This document shows positions 11,836 to 24,019 of a stretch of 64,000 nucleotides of DNA, piece by piece. The translations under genes and the position numbers were made by a program. Under the pieces are notes generated by a model. That model ran no database searches and was not told the DNA's origin. It saw only the letters and a program-made list of their open reading frames with translations. This DNA is from Gordionus sp. m RMFG-2023 (Eukaryota; Nematomorpha; Gordioida; Chordodea; Parachordodidae): contig NC_088778.1 in NCBI RefSeq assembly GCF_954871325.1, positions 27,513,120-27,577,119 on the forward strand, given 5' to 3'. Each line of letters opens with the position of its first letter. The first letter of the stretch is position 1.

Positions 11836-12844
11836 AATCAAATGTATGAATAATATGCACGAATAAAATTTTGAATTTCGGAACAATAAAATATGTAATA
11901 AGGAATGATAATTTATGGAATAAGGAATAAAATCCAGAATAAGGAATGATAAATCATAATGATTATTATATTATTTTTTAGGTGTTAATCATAGCGTTTT
12001 ATACTTTTAGCGTTTTATGTGTTTTATATTTTTTGCGTTTTACATTTTTTAGCATTTCATATTTTATAAGCGTTTAATTTTTCGTGTTTTAGTGTTTAAT
12101 TAATTTTTGTTTATTTTCTATCTCCCAGGTTAAAATATGCAAATAAAATATTATTCACATTTCCCTCTCTTTAAATAAAATTTTAAATTTCACACCCTAA
12201 TTTTAATTCAAAAAAAAAATTCTTCATAAGATAGTTTTGAAAATTCACCACATAATTTAAATATATTTTTCTAAAATGAATGTTTTTTTTACATAACTTT
12301 TTGTCTTCAAAGCTTTTAATTTCAAAAACTTTTTATCATATTAAGTATTACTTATAAGGGTTATTTGAATCAATCATGTGATTTAAAAATTACATTTTAA
12401 CATATTTAAAATTAAGTTTTATCTTCTTGTTTAGGATTTTTAATATTTTTAATTATATTTAAGAATTCATCTTTAGGTTTTGTTAATTAACAACAATTCG
12501 TCATTATTCAAGAAATCAAAAAAAATATCAATATTATCCATTATGATTTTACATTTTAGTAATTTTAAAAATTTATAACATGCCTTTATCCTGGCATAAA
12601 ATTTTAATTTTTAATAACTTTTCTTCTTACGTGGATTAGAATAATAAGTAATCATCATTGGTCTCACAATATAGAATTCATAACCTATCGTTCAACTTCC
12701 ATATCAGTTCTTCCTAGGTTGTCACTTTAGGTTAGGTGCTGGCTATTATATTCCAGTCCAACATCCAGAGCCGGGACACCATAAAGAAAGAAGCTTTTTG
12801 CATGAAAGAACGTACTAAGGTTTGATTCTTGGTCATCTCAGTAG
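11836..12844. other. AT-rich intergenic stretch, no gene seen
   Basis: No coding signal was recognised. From about 11993 to 12090 there are several loose repeats of AGCGTTTTA-like sequence. About 12720-12790 is slightly GC-richer and weakly resembles 13160-13200 (both read AGTCCA..ATCC/ACCC..CACCAT), which may be two ends of one unrecognised repeat enclosing the tandem array. Confidence 0.5.
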
Positions 12845-13165
12845 ATTAGGTAGTCACAATAGATAAGGTAGTCATAATAGGTAGTCATCTCCATAGGTTA
12901 AGCACAAGGTAAAGTCATAATAGGTAGTCATCTCCATAGGTTAAGCAATCAACACAATAGGTAGTCATATAAATAGAGTCATCACAATGGATTAAACAAT
13001 CGTCACAATAGGTAGTCATATAAATAGAGTCATCTCAATGGATTAAGCAATCGTCATAGATTAGATACACAATAGGTAGTCATATCAATAGATAAGGTAG
13101 TCATTTCAATAGGTAAAGCAGTCTCTATAGGTTAGATAGTCGTCACAATAGGTAGTCATCTTTTT
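12845..13165. repeat. Tandem repeat array, unit about 51 bp
   Basis: Imperfect head-to-tail copies of a unit containing ACAATAGGTAGTCAT, ATAGAGTCATC and GGATTAAGCAATCGTC. The best-matched neighbours lie near 12950-13060, and the flanking copies are shortened variants. No coding role is apparent. Confidence 0.8.
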
Positions 13166-14349
13166 CTAGTCCACCACCCAAAGGGCACCATGCAAAGAAT
13201 ATGGATGGTGACGATATAGCGCGAGGTTCGAGTCAGTAAAAATATATTTTATTAACTCCTTTCTTTTTCTTTTCTTAAGGTATTTATACCTTTTCTAAAA
13301 TATAAATTAGAATATAAAACGAAATACAAAAAAGTAAAATAATATATAAAAAAGTAAGGTTACGCCGTTTATAAAATAAAATTAGATTATAACAAATAAC
13401 AAAAATTTAGATTATAAAAATATATAATAAGATTAAGAAATTAGAATAACGCAACAGTGATTTTGACATTTATATGGTTATAATGCTCATTCTATCTATT
13501 ACTCATGGCTAATTAGTGATACCCTTAAGCTGATGAGTGTTTATCTATATAATATTATGTTTTTGCCTATAAAACAAGATATCATCATAATGTTATACTT
13601 ATGGGTTAAAGATAATGTATTTGTAAGATATAACCAGTCATCAGATTTTCTAAATTGGTTTTCCAAGGAAACTGAGGAGATAAGGGTTGGGTAGGGATCA
13701 ATAGGTGAGCATAACAGTCAGACATAGCTTCCTTACTTCTTGACTTGAAGGTTTCAAATTTTGAGAAATATGCAAACGTTATTTTTTTTTATGGTGACCA
13801 CCTGATTGACCTATTTTGCTATGAAAAAATTACAATAATTTGGAGAAATAGTGGCACGAAAATTTTTTGCTTTAAGAAGAACTAAGTATCCAAAATAACC
13901 CAAAATTCTTATAAAACGTCTAGGTTAATTTATTTATTTAAAAGGAGTTTTTTATTCGTATTTTTTTAGAGGCAAATAAATATTATATACTGTGATATAA
14001 TGTTTTTAATGTAATTATTTCTTTATTTAAATTTTTTTTTCAATTCATCTTTTTATTTAAATTTTCAATTTCAAATATCCAAAACGTTTAAAAAAATATA
14101 TATTTAAAATTATATAAATTAAAATATTTTTTTTAAAAAAATATCTGTGGAGGGTAATTAAAATTGAGATAAAATTAGATTAGATCTGCATATCTCAAGA
14201 GATATTCCTTGTCTGAGATATAATTTTTTTTTAAGATCTCTAGTAATTGTTGCTAAATTTTTCCCTAAAATTTTTAAAAATAGAACTCCATCTTCGCTAA
14301 AGTTCCTTTTTGTAACAAAAGGTAGAAAAGTACATATTCTAATTGTGAA
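13166..14349. other. Intergenic DNA; short resumed homology to duplicon copy 3
   Basis: 13220-13232 holds GGTTCGAGTC, a tRNA-type B box, without a convincing A box. About 13455-13535 (TTGACATTTATATGGT onward) matches 35470-35545 downstream of duplicon copy 3. The remainder is AT-rich, and nothing else was recognised. Confidence 0.5.
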
Positions 14350-15015
14350 TATTTGTTACGTTTGAATGATTCAGCGGCCACAATGGATGCGTATTGTGCG
14401 TTCGATTTTGCAAACGCATGAACATAGGTATAATCCTTTACCAAATAAGAGTGATGTCTTCTGGTCTTTTATTATGACATTCAAATTGTTTGGTTCTAAA
14501 GGTGGAAGGAATGTTGGATGATAGTAGTGCCATAGATCAAGTTGTTCATTTTCCGGTTCCGGGGTATGCCCTAAGAAAATTTAGAGAGTAAGGAGTGATG
14601 AACTTTACTGTCAACCTAAGAGTTGCAGAGGGTGCATGTGTGTGGTGTGACGCTATTGCAATTAAGACGAAGTTATGATATCCAGAGTTTTTTGGGAGAG
14701 AGGTATGTATCTAAGTTTTGACTGGTGATAGCCTTGAACCATTCATATCCATTGTGGTTTTTTATAAAATCAACATTGGTAAATTCTCCTCTTTGCTGGT
14801 TCGAAAGGAGAAAATCAACGGAATGTGCAATCAGAGGAGAGTCCCAACCTTTTTGAAGGGCGCTTATTGGGGGGGGGGGAAGTTTGTAAGAAAATATATT
14901 GTTGTCCCATACGGTTAGCTGTTTGGAGATCTTGGTATGGTAATAATGTTAACTGGTTTACTAACTCATTAGAAGAGAAGTGCAATGAAATGAAAACTGC
15001 TAGTAATAAATAAAT
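14350..15015 (-). mobile_element. LINE family A fragment, region after the RT
   Basis: Read on the - strand, this GC-richer segment contains LQKGWDSPLIAHSVDFLL (about 14790-14860), then CNSVTPHTCTLCNS followed by VDSKVHHSLLSKFS and GIPRNRKMNNLIYGTTI. This is the order of conserved blocks between the RT and the C-terminal domain of family A; compare [12 protein letters not shown] near 31710. It carries stops and frame changes and is a decayed fragment. The + strand open frames at 14718-15013 run against this and were not kept as genes. Confidence 0.75.
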
Positions 15016-15989
15016 TAGGGATCGGATATATTATTCTATTTTAAGCACTTTCTGTAAACAATGCACTTATTGATCGTATGGTATGCTTGTCGTTGATTTA
15101 GTTTTCACAATTTATTAAATCAAAGTAAATTATTCAAAAATATTATTATTTTTTTTGAAAATTGTTGGCACAATGAATTTGGCAAGCTTAAATTTTGACC
15201 TTTTTTATAATTAATATTGAAAGAAATCCTCGTGATTTAAAAAAAAAATACTTTCATTTAAATACGAATAATTGATTATCATATCGTAGATAAGGGAAAT
15301 GGTGTTATCATTTGATGGTGCCAAAAAAAATAAATAATTGCTCACTCAATATGAATATTTTGCCTAATTGGAAAATAATATTTTGGGGTTGTGAAAAGGC
15401 ACAACACTGAATTTATTAAACAACGATAAAATTTTATCATTTAAAAAAAATATATCATCCCTTCCTATATCACTCAAACCTGTTTTAACATCTAGAACCT
15501 ACATTCGCCTATGCGGTTGATTTTTAAAAAAATAGTTCAACAGTATTAATTTGATAAACTTTTATATATTAGGTTTTTATTTACAGCTGTTTATAATAAC
15601 GGATAACCAAACGCCATAAAGTGATATTAACATTTTGTTTGATAATAATTTATTATAATTATGCAAATTCATTACCTCTATCCACTAGATCCTGTTCTAT
15701 CAAAATTCATTTTTTAGATCTAATTTGGATTTTTTATCAAATTATAAATAAAATTTTATAAAAATTAATAATACCTTTGTCCTAATTCTCGGAGAAGATT
15801 TTGAATTGCCATTTTATTTTAACAAAAGAGACAAAACTATTTATATATTTTTTAGGCCTGAGGCCCGGAATTGATTTATTTATTTTGAGGTCCTGCCGAG
15901 CTTCAGGTGAACTTGTAGGGAACCTATTTCATGTATAGATTCACATAATATTTTAGATATCAGATGCTAATCAATGAACATCTAAAATA
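15016..15989. other. AT-rich intergenic stretch
   Basis: No gene recognised. 15855-15915 contains GGCCTGAGGCCCGG and related GC-rich motifs between A/T runs, one of several scattered members of a GGCCCGG-type degenerate repeat (see also 24743, 55905, 58735 and 58975). Confidence 0.5.
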
Positions 15990-16440
15990 ATTCAAAGCCG
16001 AAAGGAATTACTATATTTATTTAATATTGGAGTTTGTAAATTAAAAATAAAATTGCAATTATTTTTCCAGAGAGTGATTCAAATTTAGAACCACCCACCG
16101 CATCAATATAGCACAGCACACCCTTTAAACACTTCACTTGTTTTTTGAACAGAATTTTAGTGAGTCTAAATTTTGCTTTAAAATGCATCATATAGGTTTC
16201 TAATTCATGTTATATGTTGCTCCTTTAAAAAGGAGTTGTCTTTCCGTAATCTTTAACATTTTACAAGCAATTTTAATCATATATACTTATAATATAATAA
16301 AATATTTCAAATCACTTATAAGCATTACGAAAGTAATGACCTTTAAATATCAATGTATGCACTTCAAGTTAAATGTTATATAGTCAAAAAGAAAAATATC
16401 AAATGTCGAGGTCATGATTTGATAATTAGATCTAATTATA
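15990..16440. repeat. Relic of P450 upstream flanking DNA
   Basis: CAAATCACTTATAAGCATTACGAAAGT and what follows (16300-16400) resembles 25318-25420, the DNA just upstream of the complete P450 gene. GGAGTTTGTAAATT near 16030 resembles 56065-56110, upstream of the other P450 gene. No P450 exon follows, so this looks like a promoter-side remnant of a lost gene copy. The match is judged by eye and is imperfect. Confidence 0.5.
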
Positions 16441-16760
16441 GATACGGCGATTTTCTGCTTGAGTTTGTAAAATGGAGAAAGGTATGATTTTTTTATTGAT
16501 TTGGATATTATTTTGAATAGATCTAAAGCCGCTTGTCCAAAAGAGCAGGTTGATGTAGCTGCTATGGGAAGTGGTTATCACACATTAGGTGTGAGTATTT
16601 TATATTTCTTAGAGATTTGGCTCTGCTAAGGAGATCATGAGAATTATTAGATGGAGCCATGGGATTAATGCAGGTAAAATCCCACATTAAAGGCTTTCCC
16701 ATGAAATAAGGTACGACGGTTTTGCCGGGATTCAATTTTATGAGGTTGGGTGACATATAA
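16440..16760 (-). mobile_element. LINE family A fragment, C-terminal domain
   Basis: The - strand frame from 16756 reads LNPGKTVVPYFMGKPLMWDF, then TCINPMAPSN, then KSLRNIKYSHL. This is the family A C-terminal signature (PW..GR.L.WD.TC.D..APS). Just beyond, AATSTCSFGQAALDLFKII continues the domain in the same frame. It is a short isolated remnant with no RT attached. Confidence 0.7.
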
Positions 16761-17465
16761 TGATGATGTTAAGGTGAATTTGTGGTTGCTGTAGAGGATG
16801 TTACTTTATTATCTCTATTGTTTCTCTTTGAATGCTTGAAGATATAATAATGTGCTGTAACCATCTTGATGGATGATGCTTAAGTGAATTTATAATTACT
16901 TCAATTGTTGTAATGCCTGTTTTATATATCTTTGTGTTCATCTTTTAAATAATTTAAGACTTCTTATATTTCACTTAAAGCAACATTTGATTTTTTTTTA
17001 TAGCTTAAATAGACTTTATTTTTTCTGTAAAATAATTTTAGTGAAGAATTTTGAGACACTTCGCTTGAATGATTTTGAGATCGGGTCGTAGTCATAATAA
17101 TTTATTAATTAAAATTTCAAAATTATTTTAACATAAAAAAGGGTGTAAAGATTTTCAAAATTATTTTACAGAAAAAATAAAAAATTTGTCCCTTTATAGG
17201 GAAAATAAAAGGCGCAATTATAAATTAAAATTAAATTGGCGCAAAGTGAAAAAAAGAACGTTTTTGTGGAAACGAATTGTGTTAGTTTTATCGTACATAA
17301 TTGGGGATAAAACCTACCCCCCCTATACTTCCCGAAACTCAAAATATACCTTGAGATGCAGGGTGGTCTCCCGGACCCAACAGTCTAACTCATATTTTCG
17401 GATCACTTTACTAAGGACTCCTAAAGTAAGAAATCCAGTAAAGTGAGAAAAAACACAAAAGCCAT
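16761..17465. other. Intergenic stretch, no gene assigned
   Basis: Mostly AT-rich. A less AT-rich patch at 17290-17420 includes an open frame (17186-17446, + strand) that is rich in lysine and arginine and resembles no family I know. I do not call it a gene. Confidence 0.4.
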
Positions 17466-17690
17466 ATGTTTTACTTTCACTGTGTTTAACTTAAAACAAG
17501 AGAGGGACCAAAAAGAGAAACCTTTGTTTTACTTTCATTTTATAGTAAACAAAGGAGGGGTATTAAAAAACTTTATTTAACTTTAACATAAACAAAAGAG
17601 GGTTATTAAAAAAAACTTTTTCATCTTAACCATAATAAAAGAGGGGGATAAAAAAAAACTTTTTTTTCCATCTTTAACAGATTAGTCTAG
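17466..17690. repeat. Degenerate tandem repeat, unit about 55-60 bp
   Basis: Four imperfect copies of a unit like TAAACAAAAGAGGG.TATTAAAAAA, followed by ACTTT..ATCTTTAAC, run head to tail. There is no coding signal. From 17691 to the hAT target site at 18437 the sequence is AT-rich and otherwise featureless. Confidence 0.6.
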
Positions 17691-18436
17691 TTAAATTTCA
17701 AATATAAGGATGTTGTTAAGTGTTAAGGAATTAAGAATTGTAATTGGCATTCCAGTAGGTAAGATATTACATGAGAGATCTTTTACTAATGATGATATGA
17801 ATTGGCTAAAATATCAAAGAATTCTGCCATATAGATCCCATTAAATTATTGGGCAACTTTATAAAAAATTTAATAAATAATCTGAAGGGTTGTATTACAA
17901 AGAGAGATTTTAAAGTCAATTGATATGAAATCCAGTGAAATCCCATATAATATCAAAAATTTACATAAGAACACTTTGTCAATAATTTTTTAACCAATAA
18001 TAATTTCAGCGATTATAACAATATATTTCATATTGTCAGTTTGGATGTTTGTTTTATGTTAATTGTGAGGTTCTCATTATGCATTCTTATTCTGATCATC
18101 ATGGTCAAATCTTGGACATCAAAAAAAAATTAAATCAACATTAATCTTTGGAATAATAAAGGTTTTCATTGATTATATACTATGTAAAATGCCTGATATT
18201 CATCTTTCAATTTCAATAGCCTTTTTATGTTATTCACTGCATAATTTCATGTACTAAATTGTGTTTCAAATATAAATGTTACTTTTTCTAATTATATCAA
18301 TTTTGCTAAATTATTTTTATATGAAAATTTAATATACGAATGAAATATGATTACTAACAATATTGAGATTTAATGTTCATAGTAAATAAATATATGATTC
18401 TATCAAATTTGTATTTTGTTTATTTTTCATTTGGGT

Positions 18437-20913
18437 AGCACTACCAGTGACCCCTACACTTTTTGAGGGATAGAAGCAGAATACCCCCCTAAAGTACCCC
18501 CCCCCCCCCATTGTAAATTGTTTTTTGACACCAATAAATTTCAAAAATAATTTTCAATATTTATTATAATATAAATATAATGTAAAAAATATATGCTTTA
18601 AAAATATTATTTTTAAATTAATAATTTAGATAAATTAGGGGAAGAGAAAGCAAAAGAATTTATAATTTCATCAATATTTAATTGTTTAAATAAATTATTT
18701 TCCATTGATAAAATGGTTAAATTATTAAGAAATGGATCTTTCATGACACTACGAAGTCTTGTTTTAATTAGTTTAATTTTACTCATGACCCTTTTGGCAG
18801 TACATGATGTAGTAGGAATAGTTAATAAATATTTATATAAAATTGTTAAATTTGGGAAAGCAGAAAAATTTATAAGCAGACTATAAGGTAAAATAAATGA
18901 ATAGTTTCTCCAGTCTGAATCATTCATCTCAGAATTATTATCATCATCAGAAGAAGCTAAATAATGTATTAGTAAAAATATTTTAATTAAATAAATTTAC
19001 AATTCTCGGAATCTGACAAATCTTCTTTAACCTCTAGGTCACGAGTAATAATTACGTCCCCCGTTTTAGCCATTTTATAAATATTTCTAAACATCAACAT
19101 TTCCTCAAAAACTTGACTTGTATTTAATTTATAAAATTCACATATATCCTTGATATCATCTTTAACAATTGCCTTTTCCGCCATTCCCTTTGGGGTAAAA
19201 AATGATGTTTGACTCAAAAATTTTATCGATTCATCGTTAAATCTTTCACTAAACTGCATAATAATTAAATCAAGTGCAGCATAAAACACACTGATTTTAA
19301 AGCTAAAATAAAATATTATATTTAATGATGAAAGTATATATATATATATACACCTCTCCTTTTTGGATTGTAATGTTTGAAGTCTTGAACTTTCAAAATC
19401 AAAGGTAAATTTCTCTTCTTCATAAAATCTTGGGCCTTTGAAAAGACATCCAAAAATTCAGTGTTATTATATATTTTAGGATTATAAAATAATAAAAGAT
19501 AATAATTTAAATTATACTTCTCATATTAATAAGGCAATCTTTTGCCAATTGAATTTGATTTATTGCACCCTATATCCTTCGAAATGGTTTGCAATTTTGT
19601 ACAAGCCAAGCTTGTTATCAACAATATTTTATCCAAAACACATAGTGATAAAATAAAATAAAATTTTTCTATTCTATAGACTATAGCACTAGCCATAGTG
19701 GAAGTGGCAGGATCTTCAGAATCCTTTAAATTTGCCAAAGCTGCCCTCAAAGCATCATAAAGTAGGAAAAAATTTAATCGAAACAATTAAGATAATATTA
19801 CCGAGTGGTATTCTTGATGCGTAAAAATCTATGTGATTTTGTCAGCAAATCACTCTGACATGTTTTGAGCACTTCATATCTTTTAACACCATTAAAATAT
19901 ACGTAAATTTCGTCTAATATTCCTAAGACATTTCGCAGCTCTTTTACTGATTGGCATAATTGAACAACTATTAAATTTAAACGATGACAATAGCACCAAA
20001 TAAAAGCTGTCTTTGGCGCCTCCGCTCTAATCAAAGCCTGCACTCCATTAATTCTTCCACTCATGTTTGAGGCGCCATCATAGCTTTGCCCCACTTGGAA
20101 TTCGAGGGGTAGATTCATGGAGCCAAGCTTGGGTATTATATTCTTTTTAATATCGAGGCCCGTTGTATTTGCCGTACAATAAATGTCTATCAGCCTTTCA
20201 ACGGGCTTAGGTGTCTCGCTATTTTCAACATATCTCACTATCAAAGCTATTGCTTCCGATTTCGATACATCATATGTGCCATCAACTATAATTGAATAGC
20301 ACCTGTTGAATACAATCTCCTTTTGAATTTTTTTTATAACCATATTTTTCATGGTTTCAATAAGAATATTTATGTTATTATATGATAACAGATTTGAATA
20401 TAATTTAGATTTTAATCCCTTAATTTTTTTCTCACTTCTTCTTTCTTCATTATCTTTTATATACATTTTAAGAACAGGCTCAGAATCTGCAATAAGTTTA
20501 ATAAGGCTCATCATATTGCAATCTTGTTGCCTGTTCCCCCAGAAGGCTTGATTGCGAGATAAGCATTTATATTTTTTTTGGTTAATATTTTTGGGCATAT
20601 TTTGACAATGATCTCAAAATTATAAATGATTACATATAAGATTTAATATTTAAATTTTTACTATTCACTTTGATAAAATTTTAATTTTGCGTCAAATCTT
20701 GAAAGTGGAAAAATAATTTTATGATAAAAAATATCTTATAACAAACTAATTTGCTAAACATCGACCATAAATATTTTTTAAAAAAAAAAATAAAAAAATT
20801 TTTTTTAAAAAATTTTAAAATAAAAAATTTTAAAAAAAAAGTACCCCCATAGAAATTTATAGAAGCAGTTGCTTCGGACCCCCCCCCCCGTTGTAGGGGT
20901 CACTGAGCACTAC
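18437..20913 (-). mobile_element. hAT-superfamily DNA transposon (ZMYM1-like), with target-site duplication
   Basis: A complete-looking insertion. The 14-bp terminal inverted repeats are CAGTGACCCCTACA at 18445-18458 and its complement at 20892-20905. An 8-bp target-site duplication AGCACTAC lies at 18437-18444 and 20906-20913. An 8-bp duplication and CAGTG ends are hallmarks of hAT elements. Polypyrimidine runs adjoin both ends. The interior encodes a broken transposase on the - strand. The exact duplication and well-preserved ends argue for fairly recent movement. Because the transposase is damaged, this copy would have depended on another for mobility. Confidence 0.93.
18613..20598 (-). 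pseudogene. hAT transposase (zinc finger MYM-type 1-like), broken
   Basis: Transposase remnant in four open pieces read from 20598 downward. The first (20598-19798, 266 codons) has the catalytic-fold start SIIVDGTYDVSKSEAIALIV, then QVGQSYDGASNMSG and WCYCHRLNLIVVQLC, all typical of ZMYM1-like hAT transposases. The next (to 19526) continues with ALRAALANLKDSEDPAT. The third (19289-18987) is the linker. The last (18927-18613) is the hATC dimerisation domain, with TSCTAKRVMSKIKLIKTRLR. At least three interruptions separate the pieces, and the N-terminal zinc-finger region seen in full-length relatives is not evident. It looks inactive. Confidence 0.85.
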
Positions 20914-20957
20914 CAAATATATTTAGAATATATATTTGGAAAATCGTGATTTTTGGA

Positions 20958-21020
20958 AAACCGCTATGGCCTAGTAGGCAAGAGCGTTGCTTACCAATAC
21001 AATGGTCGATTCCCTGTATA
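20958..21020 (+). mobile_element. tRNA-like SINE head fragment
   Basis: TGGCCTAGTAGGC (20967-20979) fits a pol III A box, and GGTCGATTCCC (21004-21014) approximates a B box about 35 bp later. The same A-box core TGGCCTAGT.GG occurs in the SINE at 59340-59838. The rest of the unit does not fold as a genuine tRNA, so a SINE remnant is the better reading. Confidence 0.5.
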
Positions 21021-21061
21021 TGAAATTTAATAAAAAATTGAATTTTAAAAATATAATAATA

Positions 21062-21200
21062 TTTTATAAAAAACTATTATAAACCTTCCTGAAAATGTTA
21101 TTAAAATGGGAATAAGATACAAAGAATAAAAATGATTTGTATATTTTTATTTTTGTAATCTAAATATTTCGATTTTAAATTTAATATAAAAATTGTCAAC
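21062..21200 (+). pseudogene. Fragment of P450 terminal exon and 3' flank
   Basis: AAAAAACTATTATAAACCTT through GGAATAAGATACAAAGAATAA matches the last roughly 20 codons of the haem exon in duplicon copy 2 (8716-8778). About 80 bp of the same downstream flank follow, ending ATAAAAATTGTCAACAT. The haem loop itself is missing. The fragment ends where gypsy fossil 2 starts. Confidence 0.8.
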
Positions 21201-22990
21201 ATATCATTTTTTACACAGATGATTCGCTTATAACTGGTGATGATGAGGCACATTTGAACCATATAAAAGTTTTTGACAAAATGGGCTAGTAACAAATTTC
21301 CCAAGAGTATATTTTTTTAAAAAAGAAATTCATTTTTTGGATACGACATCGGCGATAAAGGCATACATACAAATGGAGACAAAATAAAAGCTATTACAAA
21401 CATACCTGAACCTAAAACAAAAGAGGAATTAGCAACTTTTTTGGGCATGGCTAGATCAAAAAATTTTATGTAACTTTGCAGACATAGCTGATCCTTTATA
21501 TAAGATAGTCAACAAAGATAAATGGTTATGGGAAAATACACATCAGAAAAGCTTTGATGATGAAAAAGTTAATAATTACTTGCACAACTTTAAATTTTTT
21601 ACGACCCAGATTTACCTATAGATATTACTTCAGACGCTTCAAAAAAGGCTTAGGTGCCTTTTTATTTCACATTGAAGGGAATGGAAAAGAAAAACCTATT
21701 GCTTTATCAAAAACTACACGAAGATAGAAAGAGAAGTCTTGTCTGTAGTATATGCAATAAAGAAATTTCAAGAATATCTAATTTGAACAAAATTTACAAT
21801 AATCATAGACCATAAGATCACTCTATATTACAAATGGACTTAAAGATAACACTTTTATATCAATGAGTTTACAAAAATAGAATTTAGAGATGGGAGCAAA
21901 CGATTTTACAATAGTTCATAGACCTGGAAAACGTATTATAGTTCCAGATTGTTTATAGATAGAGAAAAGATTGATGATTTATGGGACGATAATATAAAAG
22001 GGTGAAGGAAGCAAGTGTGAATAAAGAATTGATGGAGAACATTGACAATATTAGGAAAGTGAACCTATAAAGAACAAAATTTATAAAAATATGGAAATAG
22101 AATTGAGCTTAATAAAAGATTGTGTTTTTAAAGAGAATAGAATCATATTACCACGAAGTATGAGGAATGAGATGTTACATGAGTTACACAAAAGATATCT
22201 AGGCGCTGGAAAAACCAAACTATGGGCGAGAGATTATGTATGGCCTGGTATTAACAAATAAATAGATTAAGAGGTAAAAAAGTGATTAATGCAATAAATG
22301 GCCAGATAATTCACATCATAAACAAAATCCATGAGGAACAGCAAAAAAGATTTTTGAACGTATACATATAGATTTTGTGCAATTTGAAGAAAATATTTGG
22401 ATGGTATTTGTGGACGCATATATCAAGTTCCCGATTATTAAAAGAATGAAGAACATAACTACAGAATCAATTGTTAAAGAGTTAATAATTTATTAGCATA
22501 TTTGACATACCAGAAAAAATAGTGAGTGATAATGGAACTAACTTTACTAGCCACTTATTCAAGAAATTTTGTGAAGATCATGGAATTAAACACATACTCA
22601 CCGCACCTCACTATCAACAGTCTAAACAAATGATAAGATCAATGTAAATAATTATGAAAAGGAATATGGAAAGTAACAATAAAATAGATATAGCTTTAGA
22701 AAAGTTCATATTTAATAATCGAAACACTCCAAAGGCAAAAATCAATAGATACCGAACAAAGTAATGTTTTCGAGAACAATAAGAATCAGATGGATTTAAT
22801 TAAACCACTAGAAGATAAAATGAATGAATTAAATCTGAATATATGGTCAAATAAAAATATCGTGATAGGTGACAAAGTTTGGTATAAAACTTTCTAGTAA
22901 CACATAAAGATGGGAATTTATCATTCAAAATAGATTATGGAAACAACATTATAAGAAGACATTTAGACCAGATAAAAAAGTATCAACAAA
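21201..22990 (+). mobile_element. Ty3/gypsy retrotransposon fossil 2 (pol only)
   Basis: A heavily decayed gypsy-family pol remnant. Recognisable parts in order: the reverse transcriptase active-site region (FYTDD, then LITGDDEAHLNHI), the thumb region with FLGYDIGDKGIHTNGDKI, RNase H with ITSDASKKG, an integrase zinc-binding relic (about 22.15-22.3 kb), and the integrase core with IHIDFV and VSDNGTNFTS (about 22.36-22.65 kb). There are many breaks throughout. No gag region or LTRs were seen. It directly abuts the P450 exon fragment on its left. Confidence 0.85.
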
Positions 22991-23079
22991 TATTTTACCT
23001 CTTAATAATGGTACGACAGATTTGAAATACGATTAATTCCATACCTTATACTCTAAATTTTAGAAGGGGAAGAAGTTAT

Positions 23080-23218
23080 TGAACAAGTGTGAAATCAAAG
23101 TATACAAGTTCATGATCAAAATCATAAACAAGGATAAAATCAAAATATATAAGTTCATGATCAAAGTCATGAACAAGGAAATCAAAGTATATACAAGTTC
23201 AAGATCAGAGTCATAGCA
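23080..23218. repeat. Tandem repeat, about 45 bp x 3
   Basis: Three head-to-tail copies of a unit with ATCAAAGTATACAAGTTCATG followed by ATCA..ATCAT.AACAAGG, just downstream of gypsy fossil 2. There is no coding signal. Confidence 0.8.
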
Positions 23219-24019
23219 GTTAAAGACCAATCAAAATATTATATAGCCTAAAAAATTTGAAAATTTCATAATGAATATAAAAAAATATTTAAAAAAATTA
23301 TAAAGAATTTTTAAATTTAAAATAAACTTTAAATAGCTTATATACTACATAAACAAGAATTTTTTTTGTGTTGATGAAATATATTAGCGATGGCAAACTA
23401 TAACAATCAAGATTAACGGACAAACGAGCAACAAATGATGAAGAAATCGGTAAGCAAGACAAACGATAAGATGAGGAGCGCAAAAACTAAAAAAAGAAGA
23501 AAGAGTGACATGTTAAGAAGTCGTTTAAATTGTTTTTTCTTCTTCTTTAAACAAACTATTAGTTTTTTTTGTTTTGTTAATGACATTCAACTATACAAAT
23601 TTTAATTGTTCATGACATTCAAAAACAATTATACAAGTTACAATTTTCTTTGAAAGATTATATTTTTTTCACCTTTCGGTATTAAATTAAATATTTTATT
23701 ATATAAACAACGAATTTTTTTGTATTTTTAGTTAAAAAATAAATTAGATTTTTTGATTCAACTAAAACATAGCTACTATTATCTTCTAATTGCCTGTTTG
23801 ATAAAACTAGAAGGAATAAAAAATTAGGAGAATATCCCAATTTATTTGCAAGACTAGTTTCGAATAAATAAAATTTATATCTCATATACGAGAACTAGAG
23901 ATATATAAAGCCCACACGGCCGACCTGGTAAATAGGTGGGGATCAAGGTTCTAAGACGAGATTGTATTGAAAATTAAATAAAATCAAAACTAATTCCATA
24001 ACCTCTCTTAATTCTTATC
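23219..24019. other. AT-rich intergenic stretch
   Basis: No gene recognised. The short open frames here (for example 23298-23483 and 23682-23885 on the - strand) have no family resemblance and the low-complexity composition expected by chance. Confidence 0.4.

Noticed and set aside
12845-13165. CRISPR-like array
   Set aside because: The units are imperfect head-to-tail repeats without alternating spacers of constant length, and the genome is eukaryotic.
14718-15013. Two overlapping + strand frames that looked like a small gene
   Set aside because: The - strand of the same DNA reads as the post-RT region of LINE family A, which explains the GC-richer composition.
20958-21020. Genuine tRNA gene
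   Set aside because: A and B boxes are present, but the acceptor and anticodon arms do not pair; a SINE head is more likely.
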